Assembly: GCA_003250355.1 (NCBI GenBank)
Contig: QKGS01000011.1
Span: forward strand, 1-36,198
From: Bacteroidota bacterium
Lineage (GTDB): Bacteria; Bacteroidota; Bacteroidia; Bacteroidales; SZUA-534
DNA length: 36,198 nucleotides
Direction of reading: 5' to 3'
The notes below the pieces were generated by a model that did not search any database, was not told the DNA's origin, and saw only the letters and a program-made list of their open reading frames with translations. Below are positions 9,267 through 18,174 of the stretch, in pieces. The stretch's first letter is position 1. Every line of letters starts with the position of its first letter. The translations under genes were made by a program, and so were the position numbers.

Positions 9267-10919
9267 ATGGAACTTAAAAATTTTGTAAAAGTCGTAGAGC
9301 AAAGCATAAAGGATAATTGGAATGAACCGGCTCTATCAGACTATAAAAGAAAAACATTGACCTATGGCGATGTTGGAAAAGAGATAATAAAGTATCATCA
9401 GCTTTTCCGAACCTGTGTTAAACCGGGCGATAAAATTGCTTTATTAAGCAAAAACTCGGTGAACTGGACACTAACCTATCTTTCGGCAATTACTTATGGA
9501 GCAACCATAGTTCCTATATTACCCGATTTTCACAAAAGTGATATTACCAACATTATAAACCATTCCGATTCAGTACTTCTGTTTATTGGCGACCATTTGC
9601 TCGACAAACTTGAAATAGGTAAGTACAATAATATATATGCAATAATCAACAACGATAACCATTCGGTTATATACGAAGATAAGCACTTTGAATTTTCTAA
9701 TACCCTTAAAGGGTTAGACTATTATATATCAGTAAAATATCAGCCTGCACTTAAACCAAAAGATATACTTTTTGCATATATTGACAATACACATATAGGT
9801 GTTATAAGTTATACCTCGGGAACAACCGGCTTTTCGAAAGGGGTAATGTTGTCGCTTACAAGCCTTATGGCAAATGTTGAGTTTGCTCAAAACAATATGA
9901 GTATTGAGCGTGGCGATAGTGTTCTTTCAATACTGCCACTGGCTCATGCTTATGGTTGTTCATTTGAGTTTTTATGGCCATTCTCAAAAGGGGTTCATAT
10001 TACATTTTTGGGTAAAACCATATCGCCTCAGCTAATGATGGAGGCTTTTAAAATTGTAAAGCCCAAAGTAATCCTTATGGTTCCGCTTATAATTGAGAAA
10101 ATATATAAGAAAAAACTTTTGCCGATTTTGAATAAACCTTCAATGAAAGTTTTACTTAAAATACCATTAGTAAATAAGCTTATATACAGGAAATTTCATT
10201 TGGAATTAACCAATGTTTTCGGAGGTAATTTTAACGAAGTTATTATAGGTGGGGCAGCATTAAACAAAGAGGTGGAATTATTCCTTCGCAGAATAAAGTT
10301 CAACTTTTCGGTAGGGTATGGAATGACAGAGTGTGGCCCTTTAATTAGCTATGCTTCGTGGAATCAAACTCACCTGGGTTCATGCGGTAGGTTGGTTAAC
10401 AGGTTGCAATTACAGATTGATTCGCCCGACCCTGAAAATATTCCGGGTGAAATTATGGTACGCGGCCAACATCTAATGAATGGATACTATAAAAATAACG
10501 AAGCAACAACTAAAGCAATAGATGAAAACGGCTGGCTCCATACCGGCGATTTAGGAATAAAAGATAAAAACAACTTTATATATATTATGGGTCGCAGTAA
10601 GAGCCTGATACTTGGAGCAAGTGGCGAAAATATTTATCCCGAAGAGATTGAAGCTAAGCTAAACAATCTTCCATTGGTTCAGGAACAGGTTGTAGTTGAA
10701 AAAAACAAAAAAATTATTGCTTTTGTATACCCCGATTTAGCTGAAGTTGAAAAACAGGGCATTTCTAAAGAACAATTGGTTAAGGTAATGGAAGATAACC
10801 GTAAGATACTCAACGAAAATCTACCTAAATATTCACAGGTTTCAGAAATCCTTATTCACGAAACAGAGTTCGAAAAAACACCAAAACAAAGCATTAAGCG
10901 TTTTATTTATGCTCAATAA
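9267..10919 (+). CDS. AMP-forming acyl-CoA synthetase (long-chain fatty acid-CoA ligase family)
   Basis: This 550-residue member of the ANL superfamily would activate a carboxylic acid, probably a fatty acid, to an acyl-adenylate and then to acyl-CoA. The nucleotide-binding loop YTSGTTGFSKG is at 182-192. The YGMTECGP motif lies at 351-358. WLHTGDLG at 423-430 contains the ribose-binding D428. The hinge and C-terminal lid are at 440-550, with K near the end in KTPKQSIKRF as the likely adenylation lysine. Chain-length specificity cannot be read from sequence, and acyl-ACP rather than acyl-CoA formation is possible. It lies 86 bases before a sensor kinase that is joined to an acyl-ACP thioesterase, which suggests a shared lipid theme. 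Confidence 0.9.
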   Translation: MELKNFVKVVEQSIKDNWNEPALSDYKRKTLTYGDVGKEIIKYHQLFRTCVKPGDKIALLSKNSVNWTLTYLSAITYGATIVPILPDFHKSDITNIINHSDSVLLFIGDHLLDKLEIGKYNNIYAIINNDNHSVIYEDKHFEFSNTLKGLDYYISVKYQPALKPKDILFAYIDNTHIGVISYTSGTTGFSKGVMLSLTSLMANVEFAQNNMSIERGDSVLSILPLAHAYGCSFEFLWPFSKGVHITFLGKTISPQLMMEAFKIVKPKVILMVPLIIEKIYKKKLLPILNKPSMKVLLKIPLVNKLIYRKFHLELTNVFGGNFNEVIIGGAALNKEVELFLRRIKFNFSVGYGMTECGPLISYASWNQTHLGSCGRLVNRLQLQIDSPDPENIPGEIMVRGQHLMNGYYKNNEATTKAIDENGWLHTGDLGIKDKNNFIYIMGRSKSLILGASGENIYPEEIEAKLNNLPLVQEQVVVEKNKKIIAFVYPDLAEVEKQGISKEQLVKVMEDNRKILNENLPKYSQVSEILIHETEFEKTPKQSIKRFIYAQ

Positions 10920-11005
10920 TATGAACCGTTTTTGAAACATTTTTTCTATATTTAAAAGTTGAAGCGTGTTTAACAATAAGGGTATACAAACACTAATTTT
11001 TACTT

Positions 11006-13336
11006 ATGAACGGAAGGCAGTATTTTACACAAAATCTGTTATTTTATGTTATTATATCGGTATTAAGTGCCGTTATACTTGTTTTGGGGTTTATAAAAAC
11101 TGATACAGTAAATGTAGAATTACCAAAAATCGAACATGGTGTTATTGACCTTTCTAACCACGATTTTTCTAACATACACTTATTAAAATTAACCGGCGAA
11201 GCCGAATTTTATTACAACAGGCTTCTTACTCCTGAAACTATAAATGATACAACAATTGCCAAGCTATCGGGTTATATCGAATTGTCCGATATATGGAATC
11301 ATTTTAAAATAAATGGAGAAGAAATAGGCGGAATAGGTTATGCAACATACCGATTCAGAATTAAGACCGATACTTCCAATAACCGATATGCTTTTAAAAT
11401 ATATGAGTTTGTAAATTCATATAAGCTTTGGATTAATGGCGAAGAAAAAGTTGGTGCAGGAATTGTTGCCGACAATAAAAGCGACTATACCCCAAGCTGG
11501 AAGCATAACGAAGTATATTTTAACCTGAACAAACCTGAGAACGATGTAATTATACAAGTTGCCAACTTTCATCATCGCAAAGGGGGGACAGAGGGTGATA
11601 TTATTATTGGATTAGCCGACAGTATATTTAGTAATAAAATTAAGCAACTGGCTCTTAATTATTTGCTTATAGGGATACTTATAACCATGGCTTTTTATCA
11701 TTTTGTACTCTATTATTTTAGAAAAACCGATAAATCGATATTCTATTTTGGTATGTTCAATCTGGTAATTATGCTCCGTATGATGCTTACCGGCGAAAAA
11801 GTATTTGTTGAACTGTTTCCATTTATACCATGGGTTATATATGTCCGTATTGAATATATATCACTTATGATTTCTACTGCTCTGTTTTTATATTTTCTGT
11901 ATAGCCTTTTTCCTAATTATTTTAGTAGAAAATTGTCAAAGACAATAGCTTGGATTTCAATTGCTTTTAGTGTGTTAGTTGTAGTAACACCTCCAATAGT
12001 ATTTACTCACACAATACTCCCGTTTCATATAGTTATAGCTTTTGTATGTATATACTCGTTGGCAATACTTGGAAAGGTTACTTACCTTAAAATTGAATAT
12101 TCGGGTATTATATTAATAGGCTGTATGGTGCTTTTATTAATAGTTATAAACGATATGCTCCATTATAACAGAATAATAGGTTCTTCATATTCTATGCCCG
12201 TTGGTTTAATTGCAGTAATTGTTTCGCAGGCATTTGTACTCTCTAAAAAAATATCGCAAGCATTTTTCAATTCCGAGGAATTGACCGGCAGATTAGAACT
12301 TTACAATCTGCAACTTGAAGGAATAATTGAAAAGCGAACCAGAGAAATAGAAGATAAAAAAGCAAAACTACTGGCTAAAACCATTGAGCTCGAAAACACA
12401 AACCGACAACTAAAGGAGCTTAATTCATTTAAGGAAACTATTTCGCACATGATAGTGCACGATTTGAAAAATCCGCTGAACGTAATTATGACACTTAGCG
12501 AAAGCAAAATGATAAAGCTGGCAGGTCGTCAAATGCTTAATATGATTAAAAATATACTCGATGTAAATAAGTATGAAAATACAAAGCTTGAGCCTATACT
12601 CAATCAGAAATCGTATTCCGATATAATTAATAAAATAATAGACCAACACGACATACTTATTAAGCAAAAAGAGATTAACCTAATTGTCGATATTCAGGAA
12701 CACTATACGTTCGAGTTCGATGAATCGTTGGTTGAACGTATTTTAGCTAATTTGCTCTCAAATGCAATAAAATTTACCGACACAAACGGTAAAATAATGA
12801 TAGAAGTAAACTTTGACCAAGGAATGGTAAAAACCGCCGTTACCAACTTTGGCGACTTAATTGAAATAACCGATAAGCACAAAGTGTTTGGTAAGTATGA
12901 ACAAATAAAAAGAAAAGATAGCCAGTATGGAAAATCGTATGGCTTAGGTTTGGCTTTTTGTAAAATGGCCGTAGAAGCCCACAACGGAACTATTGATTAT
13001 ATGTCGGGTGAAAAAACAGGAACAACATTTTGGTTTACACTCCAATATATTAACGGAACTAAAGTAAAGGCTCAAAAAACTGATATAATTATCCCTAAGA
13101 AATTGGTGCTCAATATAAACCTTATATCACAAGGCGATAAGGAATACTTATCGGTTTTTGCAAATACCCTGTCGAAGTATTCACTTATTCAAAGCAGCAA
13201 AATACTGGAAATAATAAAGGGTATTGATAAAGAGTACTCGTACGGTGTTTCATTATGGCTCGAACATATTATTGGCTGTATCAACGATTACGATGCTAAC
13301 CAATATATGGAATTGCTCAATTTGGTAAAGGTATAA
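11006..13336 (+). CDS. 7TM-DISM sensor histidine kinase
   Basis: This is a 776-residue membrane sensor kinase. Residues 10-30 form an N-terminal membrane anchor or signal. A periplasmic beta-sandwich resembling a 7TMR-DISM extracellular or galactose-binding-like domain spans about 60-205. A block of seven membrane helices spans about 215-415, then a coiled coil at 420-475. The HisKA H-box HDLKNPLN holds the phosphoacceptor H485. The ATPase domain follows, with an N-box LLSNAIKF near 582 and GLGLAF near 647. About 75 further residues form a predicted helical tail with no family I recognise. The stop codon shares one base with the ATG of the thioesterase gene (TAATG), so the two are probably translationally coupled. 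The cognate response regulator is not adjacent. The orphan receiver at 17719-18075 is one candidate. Confidence 0.9.
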   Translation: MNGRQYFTQNLLFYVIISVLSAVILVLGFIKTDTVNVELPKIEHGVIDLSNHDFSNIHLLKLTGEAEFYYNRLLTPETINDTTIAKLSGYIELSDIWNHFKINGEEIGGIGYATYRFRIKTDTSNNRYAFKIYEFVNSYKLWINGEEKVGAGIVADNKSDYTPSWKHNEVYFNLNKPENDVIIQVANFHHRKGGTEGDIIIGLADSIFSNKIKQLALNYLLIGILITMAFYHFVLYYFRKTDKSIFYFGMFNLVIMLRMMLTGEKVFVELFPFIPWVIYVRIEYISLMISTALFLYFLYSLFPNYFSRKLSKTIAWISIAFSVLVVVTPPIVFTHTILPFHIVIAFVCIYSLAILGKVTYLKIEYSGIILIGCMVLLLIVINDMLHYNRIIGSSYSMPVGLIAVIVSQAFVLSKKISQAFFNSEELTGRLELYNLQLEGIIEKRTREIEDKKAKLLAKTIELENTNRQLKELNSFKETISHMIVHDLKNPLNVIMTLSESKMIKLAGRQMLNMIKNILDVNKYENTKLEPILNQKSYSDIINKIIDQHDILIKQKEINLIVDIQEHYTFEFDESLVERILANLLSNAIKFTDTNGKIMIEVNFDQGMVKTAVTNFGDLIEITDKHKVFGKYEQIKRKDSQYGKSYGLGLAFCKMAVEAHNGTIDYMSGEKTGTTFWFTLQYINGTKVKAQKTDIIIPKKLVLNINLISQGDKEYLSVFANTLSKYSLIQSSKILEIIKGIDKEYSYGVSLWLEHIIGCINDYDANQYMELLNLVKV

Positions 13337-14076
13337 TGGACGAAAATAACATTGTTTTAAAAACAAATACTTTAGTTACAACAGCCGATACCGATTTTAA
13401 AAACCGACTCCGTGCCGGTAGTTTGGTTAATATGCTTATACAGGCAGCAATTAAATCAGCCGGGGAGCTGGGGTTTGGTTTCGAAATGCTTAAACAGAAT
13501 AACCTTATTTGGGTACTAAGCCGCCTTACAGTTGAAATATATAAACCTGCACTTTGGAACGATAGTATTGAAGTGGAAACATGGCCTAAAACTATTGACC
13601 GCCTGCTGTATATCCGCGATTTTACGGTTCGCAATCAGCATGGCGATGTAATAGCCAAAGCAACTTCGGCCTGGCTAGCTATTGATATCGATTCACGCCG
13701 TCCTAAACTCATTAACAATGCTAACTCAGGGGTATTTAATCAATTGTCCGATAAGTATGCACTCAATTATTTGCCTTATAAAATAACCGATGTTGCCTAT
13801 CAAGATTCATTTTTTAAATATGCTGCCTATTTCGATATTGACCTTAATAATCATGTAACAGCCACCCGTTATATTGACTGGATGATGGATGCCTTTCCAA
13901 TTCATTTTCATGAAAAGAACTACCCCGCACAATTATCGGTTAATTATATAAAAGAGACATTGTTTAACGATAAGGTACAAATTAATTATTCACAATACGG
14001 CTCAGAATACCTTTTTGAAGGTAATAATGAGTGTGCGGCAATATGTGCTTTCAGAGGAAGTATTAAGTTTAGTTAG
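13336..14076 (+). CDS. Acyl-ACP thioesterase (FatA/FatB-like)
   Basis: The 246-residue product matches the bacterial acyl-ACP thioesterase family (PF01643), built of two hotdog folds. It would release free fatty acids from acyl carrier protein in the cytoplasm. The first hotdog covers about 1-140, with WVLSRLTVEI and ETWPK. The second covers about 155-246 and contains D169-L-N171-N-H173-V followed by RYIDW, the counterpart of the D-x-N-x-H-V...Y..W catalytic region of plant FatA/FatB. The start codon overlaps the stop of the sensor kinase by one base. Such tight coupling of a sensor kinase to a thioesterase is unusual to my knowledge. A medium- or long-chain preference cannot be predicted. 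Confidence 0.9.
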   Translation: MDENNIVLKTNTLVTTADTDFKNRLRAGSLVNMLIQAAIKSAGELGFGFEMLKQNNLIWVLSRLTVEIYKPALWNDSIEVETWPKTIDRLLYIRDFTVRNQHGDVIAKATSAWLAIDIDSRRPKLINNANSGVFNQLSDKYALNYLPYKITDVAYQDSFFKYAAYFDIDLNNHVTATRYIDWMMDAFPIHFHEKNYPAQLSVNYIKETLFNDKVQINYSQYGSEYLFEGNNECAAICAFRGSIKFS

Positions 14077-14115
14077 TCATTCCCCTGTTAATATTTATAT
14101 ATTATTTTCTTATAA

Positions 14116-14147
14116 TTGTTTAGCTAGCAATATAAACCGTACTTTTG
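14116..14147 (+). promoter_or_regulatory. Candidate promoter for the PAP2-like protein and rnr (TTG, 21-base spacer, TACTTTTG)
   Basis: TACTTTTG at 14140-14147 fits TAnnTTTG. TTG at 14116-14118, preceded by A, lies 21 bases upstream, close to the known -33/-7 spacing in Bacteroidota. Transcription would start only about 10 bases before the ATG at 14162. This is the best two-part promoter match in the window. Confidence 0.5.
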
Positions 14148-14161
14148 TTTAAAAATGTAAT

Positions 14162-14773
14162 ATGCTTAAAATACTATCAAAAACAGTTTCATACTTACTC
14201 CATCCGGCACTAATGCCAATTATTGGAATATTTATAATATTTACAAGCACACACCTAATGCTTTTGCCTATTCAGGGCAAAATAGCAATACTGAAAGTAG
14301 TTGCAGTGTGTACTATTTTATTGCCTTTGTCGGTTTTACCCCTTATGTATTATCATAAGCGCATATCAAACATTGAAGTATCGGCTCGAAACGAACGGCT
14401 GCTACCTGTTTTTATATCGGTAGTATTTTATTTTACAGCCTATTATGCACTTTCAAAAATGGGGGCACCGCGTATAATTAATCAATTTATATTGTCGGCA
14501 TTTGTTAGCCTTGCATTGGCAGGTATTATACATTTTAAATGGAAAATCAGCTTGCATATGATTGGTATGGGGGGTCTTATAGCTTTAGTATCGGCAATAA
14601 GTTTTTTATATAAAACACCTATTCAATTCTATTTGGTATCATTAATATTACTTACCGGGGTTTCGGGTTCTGCAAGACTTTATCTGGAAGAACATACGCA
14701 GGAGCAGATTTACTCAGGCTTTTTGGTAGGGTTTGTTACCACATTTTCTATTATTGTACTTATGAATATTTAA
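14162..14773 (+). CDS. PAP2-like integral membrane protein
   Basis: This 203-residue protein has about six membrane helices. Its arrangement recalls PAP2-type phosphatases: RNERLLP near 79-85 in place of motif 1, SLHM near 130 in place of PSGH, and SARLYLEEHTQEQIYSG near 170-186 resembling the SR-x5-H motif 3. PAP2 enzymes hydrolyse lipid phosphates such as phosphatidate or undecaprenyl diphosphate. Motifs 1 and 2 are degenerate here, so catalysis is uncertain and it may be a non-enzymatic relative. It is followed after four bases by rnr, so the two are surely co-transcribed, although no functional link is obvious. Confidence 0.65.
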   Translation: MLKILSKTVSYLLHPALMPIIGIFIIFTSTHLMLLPIQGKIAILKVVAVCTILLPLSVLPLMYYHKRISNIEVSARNERLLPVFISVVFYFTAYYALSKMGAPRIINQFILSAFVSLALAGIIHFKWKISLHMIGMGGLIALVSAISFLYKTPIQFYLVSLILLTGVSGSARLYLEEHTQEQIYSGFLVGFVTTFSIIVLMNI

Positions 14774-14777
14774 ACAA

Positions 14778-16991
14778 ATGGTAAAACGAAAAAAATATAG
14801 CGGCAAAGAAGCTAAAAAAGGAAAAGGAACCTCGTTCAATAAAGATTCTGTTATTAACAACATAATAAAAATATTTAGTGATGACCCCGCTCGAACACTT
14901 AACTATAAGCAACTTTCAGGATTACTCAACATTAAAGACAATAATACAAAGCGCCTTATAAACAGTTGCTTGATAGAGCTTGCGCAAAATAACCATTTAA
15001 AGGAAGTGAGCCGCGGCAAATACAAGCTTAAAGCACAGGGAGCATATATAATTGGAAAGGTTGACCTTACAGCAAAAGGTTCAGCCTATGTTATTTCCGA
15101 CGACATAGACCGCGACGTATTTATATCGGCAAAGAACCTAAACAAAGCCTTTCATAACGATACCGTAAAAGTATTTATACACGCCCGATCAAAAAATAAC
15201 TATGTTGAAGGCGAAGTAGTTGAAATTATTAAACGACATAAAACCGAATTTGTAGGTAAGCTCCAAATATCTAACAATTATGCATTCCTTGTTCCCGAAA
15301 GCTCGGGTATGTTCAACGATATTTTTATACCAATGGAGCGCCTCGGAAAACAAGCTAAAGATGGCATGAAAGCTATTGCAAAAATTGTTGACTGGCCCGA
15401 AGGACACAAAAATCCTATAGGCGAAGTAGTTGAGGTACTGGGCTACCCCGGCAACAATGAAGTAGAAATGCACGCAATACTTGCCGAGTTTGGCTTACCT
15501 TATCATTTCCCCGAAAGGGTAATAGCGTGTGCCGAAAACATTCCCGATCAAATACCGCAAAGCGAAATAGACAACCGTCGCGACTTTCGTAACACTACCA
15601 CATTCACTATTGACCCATTCGATGCAAAAGATTTCGACGATGCCCTGTCGTATAAAGAACTAGAAAACGGCAACATCGAAGTAGGGGTTCATATAGCCGA
15701 TGTTACACATTATGTTCGCCCCAACACAGCACTCGAAAAAGAGGCTTACGAAAGGGCTACATCGGTATATTTGGTAGACAGGGTTGTGCCAATGCTTCCC
15801 GAAAGGCTATCGAATCAAATATGTTCGCTCAGACCAAATGAAGAGAAACTAACCTTTTCGGCAGTATTTGAACTCGACGAAAACGCTCATGTGGTGAAGC
15901 AATGGTTTGGACGTACTATAATAAATTCAAACCGCCGTTTTACATACGAAGAGGCACAAGAAGTAATTGAAACCGGCGAAGGCGATATGAAAAATGAGAT
16001 ACTTGCCTTGCACGTACTTGCACAAAAGCTCCGCACTCGCCGATTTGCCAAAGGCTCTATCGCTTTTGAACGTAGCGAAGTTAAATTTGAACTCGACGAA
16101 CACGCTGCTCCCGTTGGTGTATATTTGAAAGAAAATAAGGAGAGTAATCGTCTTATTGAAGAGTTTATGCTTTTGGCCAATAAAAAAGTAGCCGAATTTA
16201 TTGGTAAGGTTGAAGATAAAAAAGAAGCAAAAACATTTGTGTATCGTATTCACGACAAACCAAACTCCGATAAACTTTTTGCTTTTTCAAATTTTATAAA
16301 GCGATTCGGGTATAAAATTCAAACTAAAAACGATAAGCAAATTGCCGAGTCAATGAACAACCTGCTCGAAGAAGTACGAGGTAAAAATGAGCAAACCGTA
16401 GTAGAAACTCTAGCTATTCGCACTATGGCTAAAGCAGAATATTCTACCACTAATATAGGTCACTACGGCTTATCGTTTGGTCATTATTCACATTTTACAT
16501 CGCCCATTCGCCGATACCCCGACATGATGGTACACCGTATGCTCGACCACTATTTGAATGGTGGAAAAACATTCGATAAAGATACTTACGAAAGCTACTG
16601 CAAGCACAGTTCGGAACGTGAACAACTTGCCGCCAATGCCGAACGTGCTTCGGTTAAGTACAAACAAGTTGAATTTATGAAAGATAACGTAGGCAAAGAG
16701 TTTGAAGGCATAGTATCGGGGGTTACTCAGTGGGGGGTGTATGTTGAACTTGTTGACTCAAAATGCGAAGGCATGGTAGCTATGCGCTCATTAACCGACG
16801 ATTTTTACGAATATCATGAAGAGGAGTTTGCAGTAATAGGACGCAGCTCAGGCAAACGTTACACCATGGGCGACGAAGTAAAAATACGTGTTACTAAGGC
16901 AAATATGGAGCGCAAGCAACTCGATTTTGAAATGGTAGACAGCTTTACTGAAAGTAAAAGTGTAGAACGGGAGTTTGGGTTTAAAATATGA
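14778..16991 (+). CDS. rnr: Ribonuclease R (3'-5' exoribonuclease)
   Basis: The 737-residue product degrades structured RNA from the 3' end in the cytoplasm. A basic N-terminus and winged-helix region cover about 1-85. Cold-shock/OB domains follow at about 90-225, then the RNB catalytic domain at about 260-590. An S1 RNA-binding domain begins near 637 (GKEFEGIVSGVTQWGVYVEL). The active-site aspartates lie in the DPFDAKDFDDA segment as D279, D285, D287 and D288, with the same spacing as D272, D278, D280 and D281 of the Escherichia coli enzyme. The later SPIRRYPD motif is also present. The ATG lies four bases after the upstream gene's stop. The gene converges on the next minus-strand gene with only 18 bases between them and no visible hairpin. 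Confidence 0.97.
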   Translation: MVKRKKYSGKEAKKGKGTSFNKDSVINNIIKIFSDDPARTLNYKQLSGLLNIKDNNTKRLINSCLIELAQNNHLKEVSRGKYKLKAQGAYIIGKVDLTAKGSAYVISDDIDRDVFISAKNLNKAFHNDTVKVFIHARSKNNYVEGEVVEIIKRHKTEFVGKLQISNNYAFLVPESSGMFNDIFIPMERLGKQAKDGMKAIAKIVDWPEGHKNPIGEVVEVLGYPGNNEVEMHAILAEFGLPYHFPERVIACAENIPDQIPQSEIDNRRDFRNTTTFTIDPFDAKDFDDALSYKELENGNIEVGVHIADVTHYVRPNTALEKEAYERATSVYLVDRVVPMLPERLSNQICSLRPNEEKLTFSAVFELDENAHVVKQWFGRTIINSNRRFTYEEAQEVIETGEGDMKNEILALHVLAQKLRTRRFAKGSIAFERSEVKFELDEHAAPVGVYLKENKESNRLIEEFMLLANKKVAEFIGKVEDKKEAKTFVYRIHDKPNSDKLFAFSNFIKRFGYKIQTKNDKQIAESMNNLLEEVRGKNEQTVVETLAIRTMAKAEYSTTNIGHYGLSFGHYSHFTSPIRRYPDMMVHRMLDHYLNGGKTFDKDTYESYCKHSSEREQLAANAERASVKYKQVEFMKDNVGKEFEGIVSGVTQWGVYVELVDSKCEGMVAMRSLTDDFYEYHEEEFAVIGRSSGKRYTMGDEVKIRVTKANMERKQLDFEMVDSFTESKSVEREFGFKI

Positions 16992-17009
16992 TGCATAATG
17001 TGAATTGAA

Positions 17010-17657
17010 CTACTCTGCCTGACCTGTAACTTGCAGAAATTTTTTCCCGATTTTGCTGCTCAATATTTCGTATTTGGCAGCAAAGTTCTCGGGTAGTGCC
17101 GAACCCGAAAATGAACCTCTTAAAAACTGGCTTCCTTCCATTATCACCTCCATATTTTTATTGAATACCTGATAATCGACACGGTGAGTTTTTTTTCTGG
17201 CCTTTCTCTCTTTCTCTTCACCGGTTTTCTTCTTTGTCTTGGTTAAGTCTTTGTATATATGATAACCGGTAAAATGCATAAAATAATCAGCACCGTTTTT
17301 GGTCATAGCTTCTTTTATTTCCTCAGGCTTACATACCTCTTTGAGTACTATAAAATCGCCATCTTCAGTACCTCCCTTTGTTGTATAATTACACTGTTCA
17401 AAATCGGGAAGGGTTACACTTCCATCTTGAACAAAATTTATATCATTATTTACTTGTACTCCTGAAAGCAATAGCTTGTTGAACATTTCAGGTATTTCCG
17501 AAACCTCAATACCATTAGCTTTTGCATATCGTTCGTTTGCCTTTAATTCCGATTTGAAATTCTTTTCCGGAAAACCTGCTAAAAGGACAGTGCTTTGTGA
17601 AAAAGCTATAATTGCAAAAGAACACAAAGCCATAACTGATAAAACTTTCTTAACCAT
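17010..17657 (-). CDS. Secreted protein of unknown function
   Basis: I do not recognise the family of this 215-residue protein. A signal peptide is clear: basic MVKK, a hydrophobic core, and cleavage probably after FSQ near residue 21. The mature part is mixed alpha/beta, with a lysine-rich basic stretch at about 138-157 (KTKKKTGEEKERKARKKTH) and two cysteines near 89 and 109 that might pair. No lipobox and no T9SS tail are seen, so a periplasmic location is most likely. Its 3' end lies 18 bases from that of rnr, and a TATATTTG motif upstream (17687-17694) is a plausible promoter. It lies in the same direction as the receiver-domain gene, 61 bases downstream of it. Confidence 0.75.
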   Translation of the reverse strand: MVKKVLSVMALCSFAIIAFSQSTVLLAGFPEKNFKSELKANERYAKANGIEVSEIPEMFNKLLLSGVQVNNDINFVQDGSVTLPDFEQCNYTTKGGTEDGDFIVLKEVCKPEEIKEAMTKNGADYFMHFTGYHIYKDLTKTKKKTGEEKERKARKKTHRVDYQVFNKNMEVIMEGSQFLRGSFSGSALPENFAAKYEILSSKIGKKFLQVTGQAE

Positions 17658-17686
17658 ATTTTTGAAAATTTACGATTTACAATAAG

Positions 17687-17694
17687 CAAATATA
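17687..17694 (-). promoter_or_regulatory. Candidate -7 element (TATATTTG on the minus strand)
   Basis: It matches TAnnTTTG read leftwards and lies about 30 bases before the ATG of the secreted protein of unknown function. No good -33 element is seen. Confidence 0.4.
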
Positions 17695-17718
17695 TTCTTT
17701 TTTTTGATATACAGCATC

Positions 17719-18075
17719 TTACAACACCGAATCAATGGTTTCGCTTATATCGTTCATGTTAAATGGTTTTTTGAAATATTTAAGTATAAGTTTCGATTGT
17801 ACAGCATTTTGTATCTGTTCGTTTATTTCAAAACCGGTAAGTATAAAAAACAACTTTTCAGGGTGAATCTGCTTTGCCTTGGTAATAAATTCTATGCCAT
17901 TCATTTCAGGCATTTTCATGTCGCTTATTACAACCTTTATATCGGGGTCGTTTTGTAATATTTCTAAGCCCTCCGAAGGTCGGTCGGTAATTATTACATT
18001 GTATTTGTTTCCAAAATTTATTTTGAACAGTTGCAGGTTTATCTGCTCATCGTCAACGTATAACAGCTTTATCAT
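17719..18075 (-). CDS. Stand-alone response regulator receiver protein (CheY-like)
   Basis: The 118-residue product is a single receiver domain with no output domain. The acidic pocket is D8-D9, the phosphoacceptor is D52 in ISDMKMPEMNG, the switch threonine is T80 and the conserved lysine is K103 in KKPFN, so it should be phosphorylated normally. Such proteins act by binding partners or pass phosphate along a relay. No kinase gene is adjacent. The 7TM-DISM kinase at 11006-13336 or the SpoIIE-type phosphatase could belong to the same circuit, but the sequence does not show this. The product starts at the ATG complementary to 18073-18075. Confidence 0.92.
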   Translation of the reverse strand: MIKLLYVDDEQINLQLFKINFGNKYNVIITDRPSEGLEILQNDPDIKVVISDMKMPEMNGIEFITKAKQIHPEKLFFILTGFEINEQIQNAVQSKLILKYFKKPFNMNDISETIDSVL

Positions 18076-18099
18076 ATCAGTATTTTTTTCAATATGTTA

Positions 18100-18107
18100 C
18101 AAATATA
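18100..18107 (-). promoter_or_regulatory. Candidate -7 element (TATATTTG on the minus strand) for the receiver-domain gene
   Basis: The motif matches TAnnTTTG and lies about 25 bases before the start codon at 18075. It is the same octamer found before the neighbouring minus-strand gene. Confidence 0.45.
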
Positions 18108-18141
18108 CTAAAAGATAGAGTGAAATCATGGTATTTGCTGT

Positions 18142-18149
18142 TAGCTTTG
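18142..18149 (+). promoter_or_regulatory. Candidate -7 element (TAGCTTTG) for tatD
   Basis: The motif matches TAnnTTTG and lies 25 bases before the ATG at 18175. It is divergent from the candidate element at 18100-18107, so the 100-base spacer would serve both genes. Confidence 0.4.
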
Positions 18150-18174
18150 TATTTGTTAAAATATTTTATTGAAA

